Assembly (NCBI RefSeq): GCF_030419005.1
Contig: NZ_CP106951.1
Span: 1,488,001 to 1,552,000 of the forward strand
Direction of reading: 5' to 3'
Origin: Eleftheria terrae
GTDB taxonomy: Bacteria; Pseudomonadota; Gammaproteobacteria; Burkholderiales; Burkholderiaceae_C
Length of the DNA: 64,000 nucleotides
Below, piece by piece: positions 24,765 to 33,997 of this stretch. The notes under the pieces are model-generated. The model was not told the DNA's origin and ran no database searches. It saw only the letters and a program-made list of their open reading frames with translations. Within the stretch, counting starts at the first letter, position 1; the number at the start of each line of letters is the position of its first letter. The position numbers and the translations under genes are program-made.

Positions 24765-27065
24765 ATGGAGCCGATTCTCTTCGCCATCGGCGCACTGGCC
24801 ATTGTCGTGTTTGGCCTGTTCGCAATGTTCACCAAGTTCTATCGCAAGGTCGAGCAGGGTTATGCGCTGATCATCAACAAGACCGCCGACAAGACGGTGG
24901 TCACCTTCAGCGGCGGACTGGTGCTGCCGGTGATCCACCGTGCCGAGCTGATGGACATCTCGCTGAAGACCATCGAGATCACCCGCATGGGCAACGAAGG
25001 CCTGATCTGCAAGGACAACATCCGGGCAGACATCAAGGTGAAGTTCTTCGTCAAGGTCAACAACCTGGAAGCCGACGTGCTGAAGGTCGCCCAGGGCATC
25101 GGCTGCGACCGGGCCTCCAACCAGGAGACGCTGGAGGAGCTGTTCTCGGCCAAGTTCTCCGAGGCCTTGAAGACCGCGGGCAAGCGGCTGGATTTCGTCG
25201 ACCTCTACGAGGAGCGCGACAAGTTCCGCGAGGCCATCATCAAGGAGATCAGCTCCAACAACCTGTCGGGCTATTCGCTGGAAGACACCGCGATCGACTA
25301 CATCGAGCAGACGCCGGTGCACAAGCTCGACAGCCACAACATCCTCGATGCCCAGGGCATCAAGAAGATCACCGAGCTGACCGCCTCCGAGCATGTGCGC
25401 ACCAACGAGCTGCGCCGCAACGAGGAAATGCAGATCAAGAAGAAGGACGTCGAGACCCAGGAGGCGCTGCTGGAGCTGGAGCGCCAGCAGGCCGACGCGC
25501 AGGCCCGCCAGGCCCGCGACATCGCCTCGGTGCGGGCCCGCGAGGAAGCCGAGACGCTGAAGATCCAGGCCGAGGAGAAGACCAAGGCCGAGCTGGCGCG
25601 CCTGCAGGCCGAGCAGGCAGTGGCGGTGCAGCAGGAGAACGTGCAGCGCGAGAAGGAAGTGGCCGAGCACAACCGCCGCCGCGCCGTCGCCATCGAGGAG
25701 GAGAAGGTCACCCGGGCGCGCGAGCTGGAGGTGGTCGACCGCGAGAAGGAAGTGACGCTGCAGCGCATCGAGAAGGAAAAGGCGGTGGAGGTGCAGAAGA
25801 AGGCCATCTCCGACGTGATCCGCGAGCGCATCGTGGTCGAGCGCACGGTGGCCGAGCAGGAAGAGGCGATCAAGGAGCTGCGCGTGATGGCCGAGGCCGA
25901 CCGCACCAAGAAGTCGACCATCGTGCTGGCCGAGGCCCAGGCCGAGGAGAAGCTGCTGACCGAGGTGAAGGCTGCCGAGGCCCAGGAACGCCGCGCCCGG
26001 CACAAGGCAGCCGAGGAGCTGACCCTGGCCGAGGCCAAGTTGAAGGTGGCCGAGAAGGACGCCGAAGCGAAGAAGCGGGAGGCCGAAGGCACCGAGGCGG
26101 TCACCGCCGCACCGGGCCTGGCCGCCGCCAAGGTGATGCTGGTCACCGCCGACGCCAAGGAGAAGCAGGGCTTGGTCGATGCCAAGCTGCAGCTGGCTGC
26201 GGCCGACGCGCTGCGCAGCCGCATCGTTGCGGAGGCCGCCGGCAACGAGGCCAAGGGCCTGGCCGACGCCAAGGTGCAGCTGGCCGCCGCCGATGCGCTG
26301 CGCGCCCGCCTGGAGGCCGAAGCCGAGGGCAGCGAGAAGAAGGGCCTGGCGGAAGCCCAGGTCATCGCCGCACGGGCCCAGGCGGAGGCCGACGGCCTGC
26401 GTGCCAAGCTCGATGCCGAAGCCGCCGGCAAGGAAAAGCTGGGCCTGGCCGAGGTGCAGGTGCGCTCGGCCGATGCCGAGGCCACCACCAAGGCCGGCCT
26501 GGCCGAGGCCAAGACGGTGGAGGCGCGCTTCCAGGCCGAGGCGAATGGCCTGCGCGAGAAGTTCGATGCGATGAAGGCGATGAGCGAGGACACCCGCGCG
26601 CACGAGGAATTCCGCATGCGCCTGGAGAAGAACCACATCGAGACGCTCAAGGGCCTGGAGGCGCAGGCGGCCATTGCGCGCGACCAGGCGCAGGTGCTGG
26701 GCACCGCGCTGGGCAACGCGAAGATCGACATCGTCGGCGGCGAGGGCGACTACTTCGACCGTTTCGTCAACGCGCTGTCGATCGGCAAGGGCATCGATGC
26801 GACGCTGGGCAAGAGCCAGGCGCTGCAGGCCGTGTTCAAGGACCACCTGGCCGGCGAGCGCGACATCGTGGCCGACGTGAGCAGCGTGGTGGGCGCACTC
26901 GGCCAGTCGTCCGACGAGCTGCAGAAGCTCAGCCTGGCCGGCCTGATGAGCCGCGTGATGCGCGACGGCGACGACAGCCAGAAGGCCGCGCTGCGCACGC
27001 TGATCAACGGCTTCGGCAAGTCGCTGCCGCTGGGCCTGGCCGACGCCAAGGCACCGCCGCAGTGA
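24765..27065 (+). CDS. yqiK: flotillin-family membrane scaffold protein (YqiK)
   Basis: 766 residues, longer than typical YqiK (about 550). One N-terminal membrane helix (ILFAIGALAIVVFGLFAMFT), then the SPFH/band-7 domain (about 30-215: EQGYALIINKTADKTVVTFS; GLVLPVIHRAELMDISLKT; IRADIKVKFFVKVNN; AKFSEALKTAGKRLDFVDLYEERDKFREAII). A very long Ala/Glu/Lys coiled coil (about 215-640) follows, and a C-terminal Gly-rich oligomerisation part (NAKIDIVGGEGDYFDRFVNA). Flotillins form large membrane microdomain assemblies. The extra length comes from repeated coiled-coil units near 26170-26560. Confidence 0.93.
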   Translation: MEPILFAIGALAIVVFGLFAMFTKFYRKVEQGYALIINKTADKTVVTFSGGLVLPVIHRAELMDISLKTIEITRMGNEGLICKDNIRADIKVKFFVKVNNLEADVLKVAQGIGCDRASNQETLEELFSAKFSEALKTAGKRLDFVDLYEERDKFREAIIKEISSNNLSGYSLEDTAIDYIEQTPVHKLDSHNILDAQGIKKITELTASEHVRTNELRRNEEMQIKKKDVETQEALLELERQQADAQARQARDIASVRAREEAETLKIQAEEKTKAELARLQAEQAVAVQQENVQREKEVAEHNRRRAVAIEEEKVTRARELEVVDREKEVTLQRIEKEKAVEVQKKAISDVIRERIVVERTVAEQEEAIKELRVMAEADRTKKSTIVLAEAQAEEKLLTEVKAAEAQERRARHKAAEELTLAEAKLKVAEKDAEAKKREAEGTEAVTAAPGLAAAKVMLVTADAKEKQGLVDAKLQLAAADALRSRIVAEAAGNEAKGLADAKVQLAAADALRARLEAEAEGSEKKGLAEAQVIAARAQAEADGLRAKLDAEAAGKEKLGLAEVQVRSADAEATTKAGLAEAKTVEARFQAEANGLREKFDAMKAMSEDTRAHEEFRMRLEKNHIETLKGLEAQAAIARDQAQVLGTALGNAKIDIVGGEGDYFDRFVNALSIGKGIDATLGKSQALQAVFKDHLAGERDIVADVSSVVGALGQSSDELQKLSLAGLMSRVMRDGDDSQKAALRTLINGFGKSLPLGLADAKAPPQ
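26170..26560 (+). repeat. internal repeats in the flotillin coiled coil
   Basis: The protein repeats a 26-32-residue unit about four to five times: each begins LVDAK, LADAK, LAEAQ, LAEVQ or LAEAK, continues with a QLAAADALRAR- or AQAEADGLRAK-like segment and often ends in a Gly such as EAAGNEAKG or EAEGSEKKG. The first two copies are nearly identical over 20 residues. They lengthen the helical stalk. Confidence 0.7.
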
Positions 27066-27090
27066 GCCTGCGCGCCCCTGGCGGCCGCCC

Positions 27091-27114
27091 GTGCGGCCCC
27101 TTCCACGGCCGCAC
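27091..27114 (+). other. hairpin in the flotillin-ATPase intergenic spacer
   Basis: GTGCGGCC-CCTTCCAC-GGCCGCAC is an exact 8-bp inverted repeat, 26 bases after the flotillin stop. It has no T-run. It could protect or terminate the upstream message. Confidence 0.4.
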
Positions 27115-27180
27115 GGCACGGCGCGCCACCGCGGTGCCCTGCCGGGCCCGGCGCCCCGGCCGGACCGGCCCCGATGACGG

Positions 27181-27202
27181 GCCGGCGCCGCTGCGCGCCG
27201 GC
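27181..27202 (+). other. hairpin just upstream of the ATPase start
   Basis: GCCGGCGC-CGCTGC-GCGCCGGC is an exact 8-bp inverted repeat ending 17 bases before the ATG at 27220. The ribosome site between it and the start is weak (GAAAG), so the hairpin may influence initiation. Confidence 0.4.
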
Positions 27203-27219
27203 CGGTGAAAGCCGCAACC

Positions 27220-30200
27220 ATGCAAGCCACCGCACAAGAAGCCCCCGGCGCCGGGACGCAGACCGACAGCCTCGTCGCCGAGAGCGGCAGCTACGGCCTG
27301 CTGAAGAAGCGCCTGGCCACCCAGGGCGACAGCCTGCTGGCCAAGACGCAGGCGCTGAACGAGGCGCGCCTGGCCGAGTTCGGCCGCTCGGAACAGGCGC
27401 TGATCCTGCGCACGCGGGCGCGCACCGAGAACAACTGCGTCGCCCGCGACATCGTGCGCATCGGCGATCTGCTGCTGTTCGGCTACAACGTCTTCATCGG
27501 CCTGCGCAAGGAAACCGCGGTCGGCGACGTCTTCGCGCTCTACCGCCTGGCCGCGCACGACGGCGCCGACGAGCTGGAGACGGTGCCGCTGGCTGGCAGC
27601 TTCCTCGAAGACCCGCGCTTCACCACCGACTTCCGCGAGCTGTACGCCTACTACAAGCAGGCCACGCTGATGCAGCTGCGCGTGACGCAGGACCGGCTGC
27701 TGGCGTGCTTCCGCATCGGTGCGCAGCTGGGCGACATCCGGGTGTTCCGCTGGAGCATCGCGCGCGACGGCAGCGTGCAGTACATCGACAACCGCGGCGA
27801 GCGCGACATCGCCCTGCCGCCCAGCCACGACTTCGAATGGGTGCCGACCCGGCGCGAGGACCATGTGGGCGGCAAGCACCCGCATGTGAACATCCTCGAC
27901 ACGGTGTTCGTCGAGACGGTGGGCGGCGACCTGACGGTCAAGATCGAGAACAACACCGAGACCGGCCTCGGCATCTACAGCGAGCCGGTGGAGGACAAGC
28001 ACCAGTCGCTCACCGATGCCGAGATCGCCTATGCCCGGCTGGGGCTGCTGATCCTGCTGCGGGTCAAGCCCTACCGGGAGCAGGCGGTGCGCTACCTGGT
28101 CTACAACACGCGCACCCAGCAGGTGGAGCGCATCGATGCCATCGGCGGCTCCTGCGTGCAGCTGCCGGAGGACCAGGGCATCATCTTCCCCGGCGGCTAC
28201 TACCTGCAGTCGGGCGAACACAAGCGCTTCGAGCTGCCGGGCGAGATCGTGCCGGCCCTTCGCTTCAAGCGCAGCCTGCGCTCGCCCAACGGCGAGGACA
28301 TGCTCTATGTCTTCTACCAGCCGGCGTCGGGCCACTATGCGCTGTTCACCTACAACCTGATCAACAAGACGCTGGCCACGCCCCTGCTGGCCAACGGCTA
28401 TGCCCGCTTTGCCGACGGCCGCTTCCTGCTGTTCCAGGTGGACCGCGGCGAGCCGACCCGCGTGCACCCGATGCAGCTGTGGCAGACCGCCTTCCCGAGC
28501 GAGGAGCACGCCAGTGCGCAGCCGCGCGGCAGCGGCTTCTTCGGCCGCATCGGCAATGCCGAGCTGGTGCGTGGCGTCTCCGACTTGGTCGGCATCGCCC
28601 GCGCAGTGCGCGAGCAGGTGCCGACCAAGGCAGCGTACGAAGACCTGATCCGCCAGTGCACCCGGGTGGCCGACGCCTACTTCTGGCTCGACGAACCGGA
28701 AGCCGGCCGGCTCGCCGACGAGCTGCGCCAGATCGCCGACGGCGCCCGCAGCACGCTGGCGGAGTTCGAGAAGGTCGAGGGCATTCGCCGCGAAACCGCG
28801 CGGGCCCTGGCGCAGGCCGAGCAGGAGCAGCGCGTGCTGGCCACCGACATCGCCAGCACGCTGTGGCGCCGTCCGGAGGACTTCGTGCAGGCGCTCAACC
28901 GCCTGCGCGAGCGGCGCGGCCACCTGCAGGCCCTGAAGGAGCTGCGCTATGCCGAGCTGCCCCGCATCGAGGCGATGGATGCCGAGCTGCAGGCCGAGCA
29001 GCAGCGCGTGGGCGAACGCGCGCTGCAGTTCCTGGCCGCCGACAACGCCTTCGACAGCCATCGCCGCTCGCTCGACGGCCTGGCCCAGGAGTCGGCCCAG
29101 GCCAGCACCTCGCCGGCGCTCGCCCGCGTGCTCGACGCACTGGATGAACAGGCCGCCGGTCTCGACCTGCTGACCGAGCAGCTCGGCAGCCTGCCCGGCG
29201 GCGACGCGGTGCTGCGCACCACCATCCTGGACCGCATCTCGCTGATCTATGCCGAGATCAACCGCATGCGGGCGGAGCTGCGGCAGCGCCGCAAGTCGCT
29301 CGGCGCGAGCGAGGCGGCGGCGGAGTTCGGCGCGCAGTTCAAGCTGTTCGGCCAGGCGGTGGAAAACGCACTGGAGTTCGCCGACGCGCCCGAGAAGTGC
29401 GACGAGGCGCTGACCCGCCTGCTGGCCCAGCTGGAAGAGCTGGAAGGCCGCTTCGCCGAGCAGGACGGCTTCCTGGCCGACATCGTTGCCAAGCGCGAGG
29501 CCGTCTACGAGGCCTTCTCGGCCCGCCGGCAAGCACTGGTCGAGGCGCGCCAGCGGCGTGCCCAGGGCCTGCTGGAGGCCGGCGGCCGCATCCTCGACGG
29601 TGTGCCGCGGCGCGTCGCGCAGATGAAGGAGCTGGCCGAGGTGCACGGCTACTTCGCGGCCGACCCGCTGCTGGCGAAGCTGCGCAAGCTGGTCGACGAC
29701 CTGCGTGCGCTGGGCGCCGCGGTGGCCGCCGACGACCTCGACACGCGGCTGAAGACCGCCCGTGACCAGGCCCTGCGCGCGGTGCGCGACCAGCGCGAGC
29801 TGGTGGCCGATGATGGCCAGACGCTGCGCTTCGGCCGCCATGCCTTCACCGTCAACCGCCAGCCGCTGGACCTGACCCTGCTGCCGCGCGAAGGCGGCCT
29901 GGCCTACCACCTGACCGGCACCGACTACCTGGCGCCGGTGGACGACCCGCGGCTGGCGGCGCTGCAGCCCTACTGGCAGCAGGCACTGGTGTCGGAAACC
30001 GAAGCCCTCTCGCGGGCCGAATACCTGGCCGGCTGCCTGCTGCAGCAGGCGCAGGAAGGCCGCGGCGAGCCGGCGTGGGCCGAGCTGATGCGCCTGGTCA
30101 CCGAGGGGCCCGATGGCCACGCCGCCTTGCTGGAGCAGGTGCGCCGCTTTGCCGCGCCGCGCTACCAGGAGGGCTACCAGAAAGGCGTGCACGACGAGGA

Positions 30201-32409
30201 CGCGGTGCGCCTGCTCGCCGCCCTGGCCGCCATGCAGGACGAAGCCGGCCTGCTCGCCTGGGGCCCGGCCGAGCGGGCGCTGGCGCTGCTGTACTGGCAT
30301 TTCGGCCGCTTCGTGGCCGAGCGCGATGCGTTGTTGCGCCGCGCCCGGGCAGCCATGCAGATGCTGGCCCTGTTCGGCAGCCGCGACGGGCTCGAGCAGC
30401 TCGAAGGCGAAGCCGCGCGGGCCCTGGGCGGCTTCGCCCGCGAGTTCCTGCCGGCTGCCGCCGGACGTGCCGACGACGAGGCGCTGGCGCTGCGCTGCAG
30501 CGAAGCCGCCGCCTACCTGGTGCGCCAGCTGGCCGGCGAGCGCGGCACCGAGGCCTGGGTGGTGTCCGGCGCCGGCGACGACCTGGCCCAGGCCCTGGTG
30601 CGCGAGCTGACGCGCAGCGGCCGCTGGGCCGCCTTGCAGCAGGACCTGCAAGCCGCCCCGCCGCCGGAGCGCTGGCGCCTGGCGCGCGACTGGGTGGCCG
30701 CCTATGCCGCCGCGCAGTCGCCCGCCGCGCTCGCCTGGGTCGACGACGCGGCCACGCTGCTGCTGGTGCCGTCGGGCCGCCAGCGTGTCAACACCACGCT
30801 GGACCGCCAGGTGGACGGCCTGCTGGGCGAGCACCCGCGTGTCAGCGGCGGCCGCTGCCAGCTCAACCTCAACGACTTCCGGCGGCGTTTCCTGCAGCAC
30901 AGCCGCCAGGTGGTGCCGGCCTTCCAGGCCTTGCAGGCGCTGCGCCTGGAGCTGCTGCAGGCCGAGAAGGCGCGACTGAAGCTGGGCCAGTTCCAGGCCC
31001 GGCCGCTGTCGAGCTTCGTGCGCAACCGGTTGATCGACGAGGTCTACCTCCCCATCGTCGGCGAGAACCTGGCCAAGCAGATCGGCGCCACCGGCGAGGG
31101 CAAGCGCACCGACCGCATGGGCCTGCTGCTGCTGATCTCGCCGCCCGGCTATGGCAAGACCACCCTGATGGAGTACGTGGCCGACCGGCTGGGCCTGATC
31201 TTCGTGCGCATCAACGGCCCCGCGCTGGGCCACGAGGTGACGGCGCTCGACCCCGCCACCGCGCCCAACAGCGCCGCCCGGCAGGAGCTGGAGAAGCTCA
31301 ACCTCGGGCTGGCGATGGGCAACAACGTGATGCTGTACGTGGATGACATCCAGCACACCAGCCCGGAGTTCCTGCAGAAGTTCATTGCGCTGGCCGATGG
31401 CACCCGCCGCATCGAAGGCGTCTGGAACGGCGAGACGCGCAGCTGGGACCTGCGCGGCAAGCGCTTCGCCGTGGTGATGGCCGGCAACCCGTACACCGAG
31501 TCGGGCGAGGTCTTCAGGATCCCCGACATGCTGGCCAACCGGGCCGACATCTACAACCTCGGCGACGTGCTGTCGGGCCGCGAGGCGATGTTCGCGCTCT
31601 CCTACATCGAGAACAGCCTGACCGCCAACCCGGCCCTGCTGCCGCTGGCCTCGCGCGATCCCAAGGACGTGCAGCTGCTGGTGCGCCTGGCGCAGGGCGA
31701 AGAGGTGCCGGGGAGCGCCTTCTCGCATGCCTACGGCGCGGCCGAGCTGGAGGAGCTGAAGGCCTTGATGCAGCGGCTGTTCCGCGCCCGCGACCTGCTG
31801 CTGAAGGTCAACCTGGCCTACATCGAGTCGGCCGCCCAGCAGGACGCCTACCGCAGCGAGCCGCCCTTCAAGCTGCAGGGCAGCTACCGCAACATGAGCA
31901 AGCTGGCGGCACGCATCACGCCGCTGATGCATGACGACGAACTCGATGCGCTGCTGCGCGACCACTACCGCGGCGAGGCCCAGACGCTCACCACCGGTGC
32001 CGAGGAGAACCTGCTGCGGCTGGCCCAGCTGCTGGGCTCGCCGAGCGAGGCCGAGCAGCGTCGCTGGGAGGCCATCTGCGAGGCCTTCGCCAAGCGCCGC
32101 AAGCTGGGCGGGGCCGAGGGCGACGGCAGCACCCGCATCGCGGCCAGCCTGCTCGACGTGGCCGAGGCGGTCGGACGGCTGCAGCCCGCGCCCGCTGCCG
32201 AGCCCGAGCTGGGCCGGCTGGCGCAGATGGTGCTGGACATGGCCGCCACCCAGCACCGGGTGCTGGTCTCGCTGATCCGCACCACCCAGCCCCGGCTCTC
32301 TCCGGAGCATGCGGTGTGGGACGAGATGAAGCGGGTGGCGGACCAGCTCGACGGGCTGGGCGCCGTCCGCCAGCGCGACGGCGCGCCCCCTGCGGGGCAG
32401 GAGGGCTGA
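27220..32409 (+). CDS. giant AAA ATPase with DUF3686 region ('DNA repair ATPase' family)
   Basis: 1729 residues from the ATG at 27220 (a GTG at 27205 is an alternative). Residues 60-480 form the DUF3686 region, mostly beta (DIVRIGDLLLFGYNVFIGLRK; HVNILDTVFVETVGGDLTVK; YLQSGEHKRFELPGEIVPAL). Residues 480-1270 are a long helical region with coiled coils. An AAA module lies at about 1270-1480: Walker A SPPGYGKTTLM (K1313), Walker B MLYVDDIQHTS (D1375-D1376), sensor-1 VVMAGNPYTES (N1423), and LANRADIYNLGD with a likely arginine finger. The family label 'DNA repair' is historical and unproven. It comes after flotillin and 1 nt before a PLD gene, consistent with a motor of a membrane-associated complex. 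Confidence 0.88.
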   Translation: MQATAQEAPGAGTQTDSLVAESGSYGLLKKRLATQGDSLLAKTQALNEARLAEFGRSEQALILRTRARTENNCVARDIVRIGDLLLFGYNVFIGLRKETAVGDVFALYRLAAHDGADELETVPLAGSFLEDPRFTTDFRELYAYYKQATLMQLRVTQDRLLACFRIGAQLGDIRVFRWSIARDGSVQYIDNRGERDIALPPSHDFEWVPTRREDHVGGKHPHVNILDTVFVETVGGDLTVKIENNTETGLGIYSEPVEDKHQSLTDAEIAYARLGLLILLRVKPYREQAVRYLVYNTRTQQVERIDAIGGSCVQLPEDQGIIFPGGYYLQSGEHKRFELPGEIVPALRFKRSLRSPNGEDMLYVFYQPASGHYALFTYNLINKTLATPLLANGYARFADGRFLLFQVDRGEPTRVHPMQLWQTAFPSEEHASAQPRGSGFFGRIGNAELVRGVSDLVGIARAVREQVPTKAAYEDLIRQCTRVADAYFWLDEPEAGRLADELRQIADGARSTLAEFEKVEGIRRETARALAQAEQEQRVLATDIASTLWRRPEDFVQALNRLRERRGHLQALKELRYAELPRIEAMDAELQAEQQRVGERALQFLAADNAFDSHRRSLDGLAQESAQASTSPALARVLDALDEQAAGLDLLTEQLGSLPGGDAVLRTTILDRISLIYAEINRMRAELRQRRKSLGASEAAAEFGAQFKLFGQAVENALEFADAPEKCDEALTRLLAQLEELEGRFAEQDGFLADIVAKREAVYEAFSARRQALVEARQRRAQGLLEAGGRILDGVPRRVAQMKELAEVHGYFAADPLLAKLRKLVDDLRALGAAVAADDLDTRLKTARDQALRAVRDQRELVADDGQTLRFGRHAFTVNRQPLDLTLLPREGGLAYHLTGTDYLAPVDDPRLAALQPYWQQALVSETEALSRAEYLAGCLLQQAQEGRGEPAWAELMRLVTEGPDGHAALLEQVRRFAAPRYQEGYQKGVHDEDAVRLLAALAAMQDEAGLLAWGPAERALALLYWHFGRFVAERDALLRRARAAMQMLALFGSRDGLEQLEGEAARALGGFAREFLPAAAGRADDEALALRCSEAAAYLVRQLAGERGTEAWVVSGAGDDLAQALVRELTRSGRWAALQQDLQAAPPPERWRLARDWVAAYAAAQSPAALAWVDDAATLLLVPSGRQRVNTTLDRQVDGLLGEHPRVSGGRCQLNLNDFRRRFLQHSRQVVPAFQALQALRLELLQAEKARLKLGQFQARPLSSFVRNRLIDEVYLPIVGENLAKQIGATGEGKRTDRMGLLLLISPPGYGKTTLMEYVADRLGLIFVRINGPALGHEVTALDPATAPNSAARQELEKLNLGLAMGNNVMLYVDDIQHTSPEFLQKFIALADGTRRIEGVWNGETRSWDLRGKRFAVVMAGNPYTESGEVFRIPDMLANRADIYNLGDVLSGREAMFALSYIENSLTANPALLPLASRDPKDVQLLVRLAQGEEVPGSAFSHAYGAAELEELKALMQRLFRARDLLLKVNLAYIESAAQQDAYRSEPPFKLQGSYRNMSKLAARITPLMHDDELDALLRDHYRGEAQTLTTGAEENLLRLAQLLGSPSEAEQRRWEAICEAFAKRRKLGGAEGDGSTRIAASLLDVAEAVGRLQPAPAAEPELGRLAQMVLDMAATQHRVLVSLIRTTQPRLSPEHAVWDEMKRVADQLDGLGAVRQRDGAPPAGQEG

Positions 32410-32410
32410 G

Positions 32411-33160
32411 ATGCAGCCGCCCCCCCTTGCCACCGAGCCGCCCGACCTGCCGGCGCTGCTGGCCGGGCTGGAGTCCAGCCTCGCCGATGCGCGCCTGAGC
32501 GACGACGAGAAGCGCTCGCTGACTCAGGCCCTGCGCGAGGCCTCGCCACCGGAGGAGGGCTTGCGCCAGCTGCGCAACCGCGCCTTCGAGCTGGTGCGCC
32601 AGCGCAGCCCCGATGACGGGCAACAGGGCCTGCTGAAGTGGCTCGACGGCGTGGTGCGCGCCATCGACGTCGCCCGCGCACCGGCCGGCAGCCTGCGCAG
32701 CGAGGCGTTCTTCAGCCCCGGCGAGGACTGCCTCAATGCCATCCTCGGCCAGCTGCGCGGCGCGCGGCGCAGCATCGACATCTGCGTCTTCACGCTGTCG
32801 GACGACCGCATCGCCGAGGAGGTGCTGGCGGCCCACCGCCGCGGCGTCGTGGTGCGCCTGGCCACCGACAACGAGAAGGAGCACGACCGCGGCAGCGACA
32901 TCGCCCGCCTGCGTGCCGCCGGCATCGCGGTGGCGGTGGACCGCAGCCCCGCGCACATGCACCACAAGTACGCGCTGTTCGACGACCAATGGCTGCTCAA
33001 CGGCAGCTACAACTGGACCCGCAGCGCCTGCACCGAGAACGAAGAGAACCTGGTGCTCTGCAACGACCCCGCGCTGCTGCGCCACTTCTCGGCGCACTTC
33101 GCCCGGCTGTGGCGGCAGCTGGCCGCCGACCGCCCCGGACACAAGGACCGCGCCCGATGA
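32411..33160 (+). CDS. phospholipase D-superfamily protein (Nuc/mitoPLD-like)
   Basis: 249 residues. An N-terminal helical region (1-90) precedes one PLD domain (about 95-240): RSIDICVFTLSDDRIAEEVLAAHRRGVVVRL and the HKD motif H184-x-K186-xxxx-D191 (HMHHKYALFDD), then WLLNGSYNWTRSA and NEENLVL. A single HKD motif is typical of the Nuc endonuclease/mitoPLD branch, which dimerises to form its active site. Substrate (nucleic acid or phospholipid such as cardiolipin) is not decided by sequence. There is no signal peptide, so it is cytoplasmic. Its ATG is 1 nt after the ATPase stop, so translation is probably coupled. Confidence 0.88.
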   Translation: MQPPPLATEPPDLPALLAGLESSLADARLSDDEKRSLTQALREASPPEEGLRQLRNRAFELVRQRSPDDGQQGLLKWLDGVVRAIDVARAPAGSLRSEAFFSPGEDCLNAILGQLRGARRSIDICVFTLSDDRIAEEVLAAHRRGVVVRLATDNEKEHDRGSDIARLRAAGIAVAVDRSPAHMHHKYALFDDQWLLNGSYNWTRSACTENEENLVLCNDPALLRHFSAHFARLWRQLAADRPGHKDRAR

Positions 33161-33936
33161 GACGACCCGAGTACGACTGGAAGCTGCCCAAGGAGATCAA
33201 CGATCGCCTTGGCACCGAGAGCTATGGCGCGCAACGCGCCCTGTGCGAGGCGGGCCACCTGCTGCTGGTGCTGCACGAGGCGCCCACCCGCGGCGGCAAC
33301 CAGCGCGAGCATGCCGTCTTCCTGCGCAAGCCCGACGGCAAGTGGCTCTACCAGGGCCAGCGCGAGGGCGAGCCGGCGCTGCGCGGACTGCTGGATGGCT
33401 ACCAGGGCGTGCTGGCCGACCTGGAGGGCCGCTGCGCCAAGGCCGACACGGCCGATGCCCTGCTGCAGGTGCTGGAGCGGCTGATCCCGCTGTCGCGGGC
33501 GGCGGCCAACCTGAAGGACGCGCTGCAATCGGCCCGCGAGCAGGTGCGCGAGGACCGGCTGGTGCTGGCACTGCGCGACCAGGCGGTGGAAGTGGCACGC
33601 GGCCTGGAGCTGCTGCTGGCCGACGCCCGGCTGTCGCTCGACTACCGGCTGGCGCGCAGCGCCGAAGACCAGGCACAGGCCGCGCTGCAGTTCAGCCGCG
33701 CGCAGCACAAGCTGAACATCGTCGCGGCCCTCACCTTCCCGCTGATGGCGCTGGCCGCGGTCTTCGGCATGAACCTCAGGAGCGGGCTGGAAGGCCTGCC
33801 CGGCCATGCCTTCTGGGGTGTCTTTGTCGCCGGCCTGTGGCTGGGTGTGATGGTCAAGGGCTGGATCGGCCGCCAGGAAGCGCCCGCGCCGCCTTCGGGC
33901 AACGGCCAGAAGAAGCCGGCCCGCCCGCGGCGCTAA
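33157..33936 (+). CDS. CorA-like membrane protein
   Basis: 259 residues from the ATG at 33157, overlapping the PLD stop (ATGA). Residues 1-90 form an unrecognised domain (EYDWKLPKEINDRLGTESYGAQR; HAVFLRKPDGKWLYQGQREGE). A long helical stretch (about 95-185) leads into two transmembrane helices with the CorA signature between them: AAVFGMNLRSGLEGLPGHAF (G204-M205-N206). CorA and Zinc-transport relatives form pentameric channels with this GMN loop. The usual large N-terminal CorA domain is shorter and different here. It could be a cation channel gated by the upstream genes, but transport is not shown. Confidence 0.75.
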   Translation: MRRPEYDWKLPKEINDRLGTESYGAQRALCEAGHLLLVLHEAPTRGGNQREHAVFLRKPDGKWLYQGQREGEPALRGLLDGYQGVLADLEGRCAKADTADALLQVLERLIPLSRAAANLKDALQSAREQVREDRLVLALRDQAVEVARGLELLLADARLSLDYRLARSAEDQAQAALQFSRAQHKLNIVAALTFPLMALAAVFGMNLRSGLEGLPGHAFWGVFVAGLWLGVMVKGWIGRQEAPAPPSGNGQKKPARPRR

Positions 33937-33997
33937 GGCGCCTCACCCGCGGCCGGGCCGGCGCAGCAGCGCGGCGCCGGTTGCATTGGAAAGAACG

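Noticed and set aside
27004..32433. Very long minus-strand open frame opposite the giant ATPase
   Set aside because: It is a mirror frame of the GC-rich ATPase gene: composition is His/Gln/Leu-rich, no domain is recognised, and the plus-strand frame has clear AAA motifs. The same applies to the long antisense frames over 36666-42818, 24021-27230 and 15959-20937.
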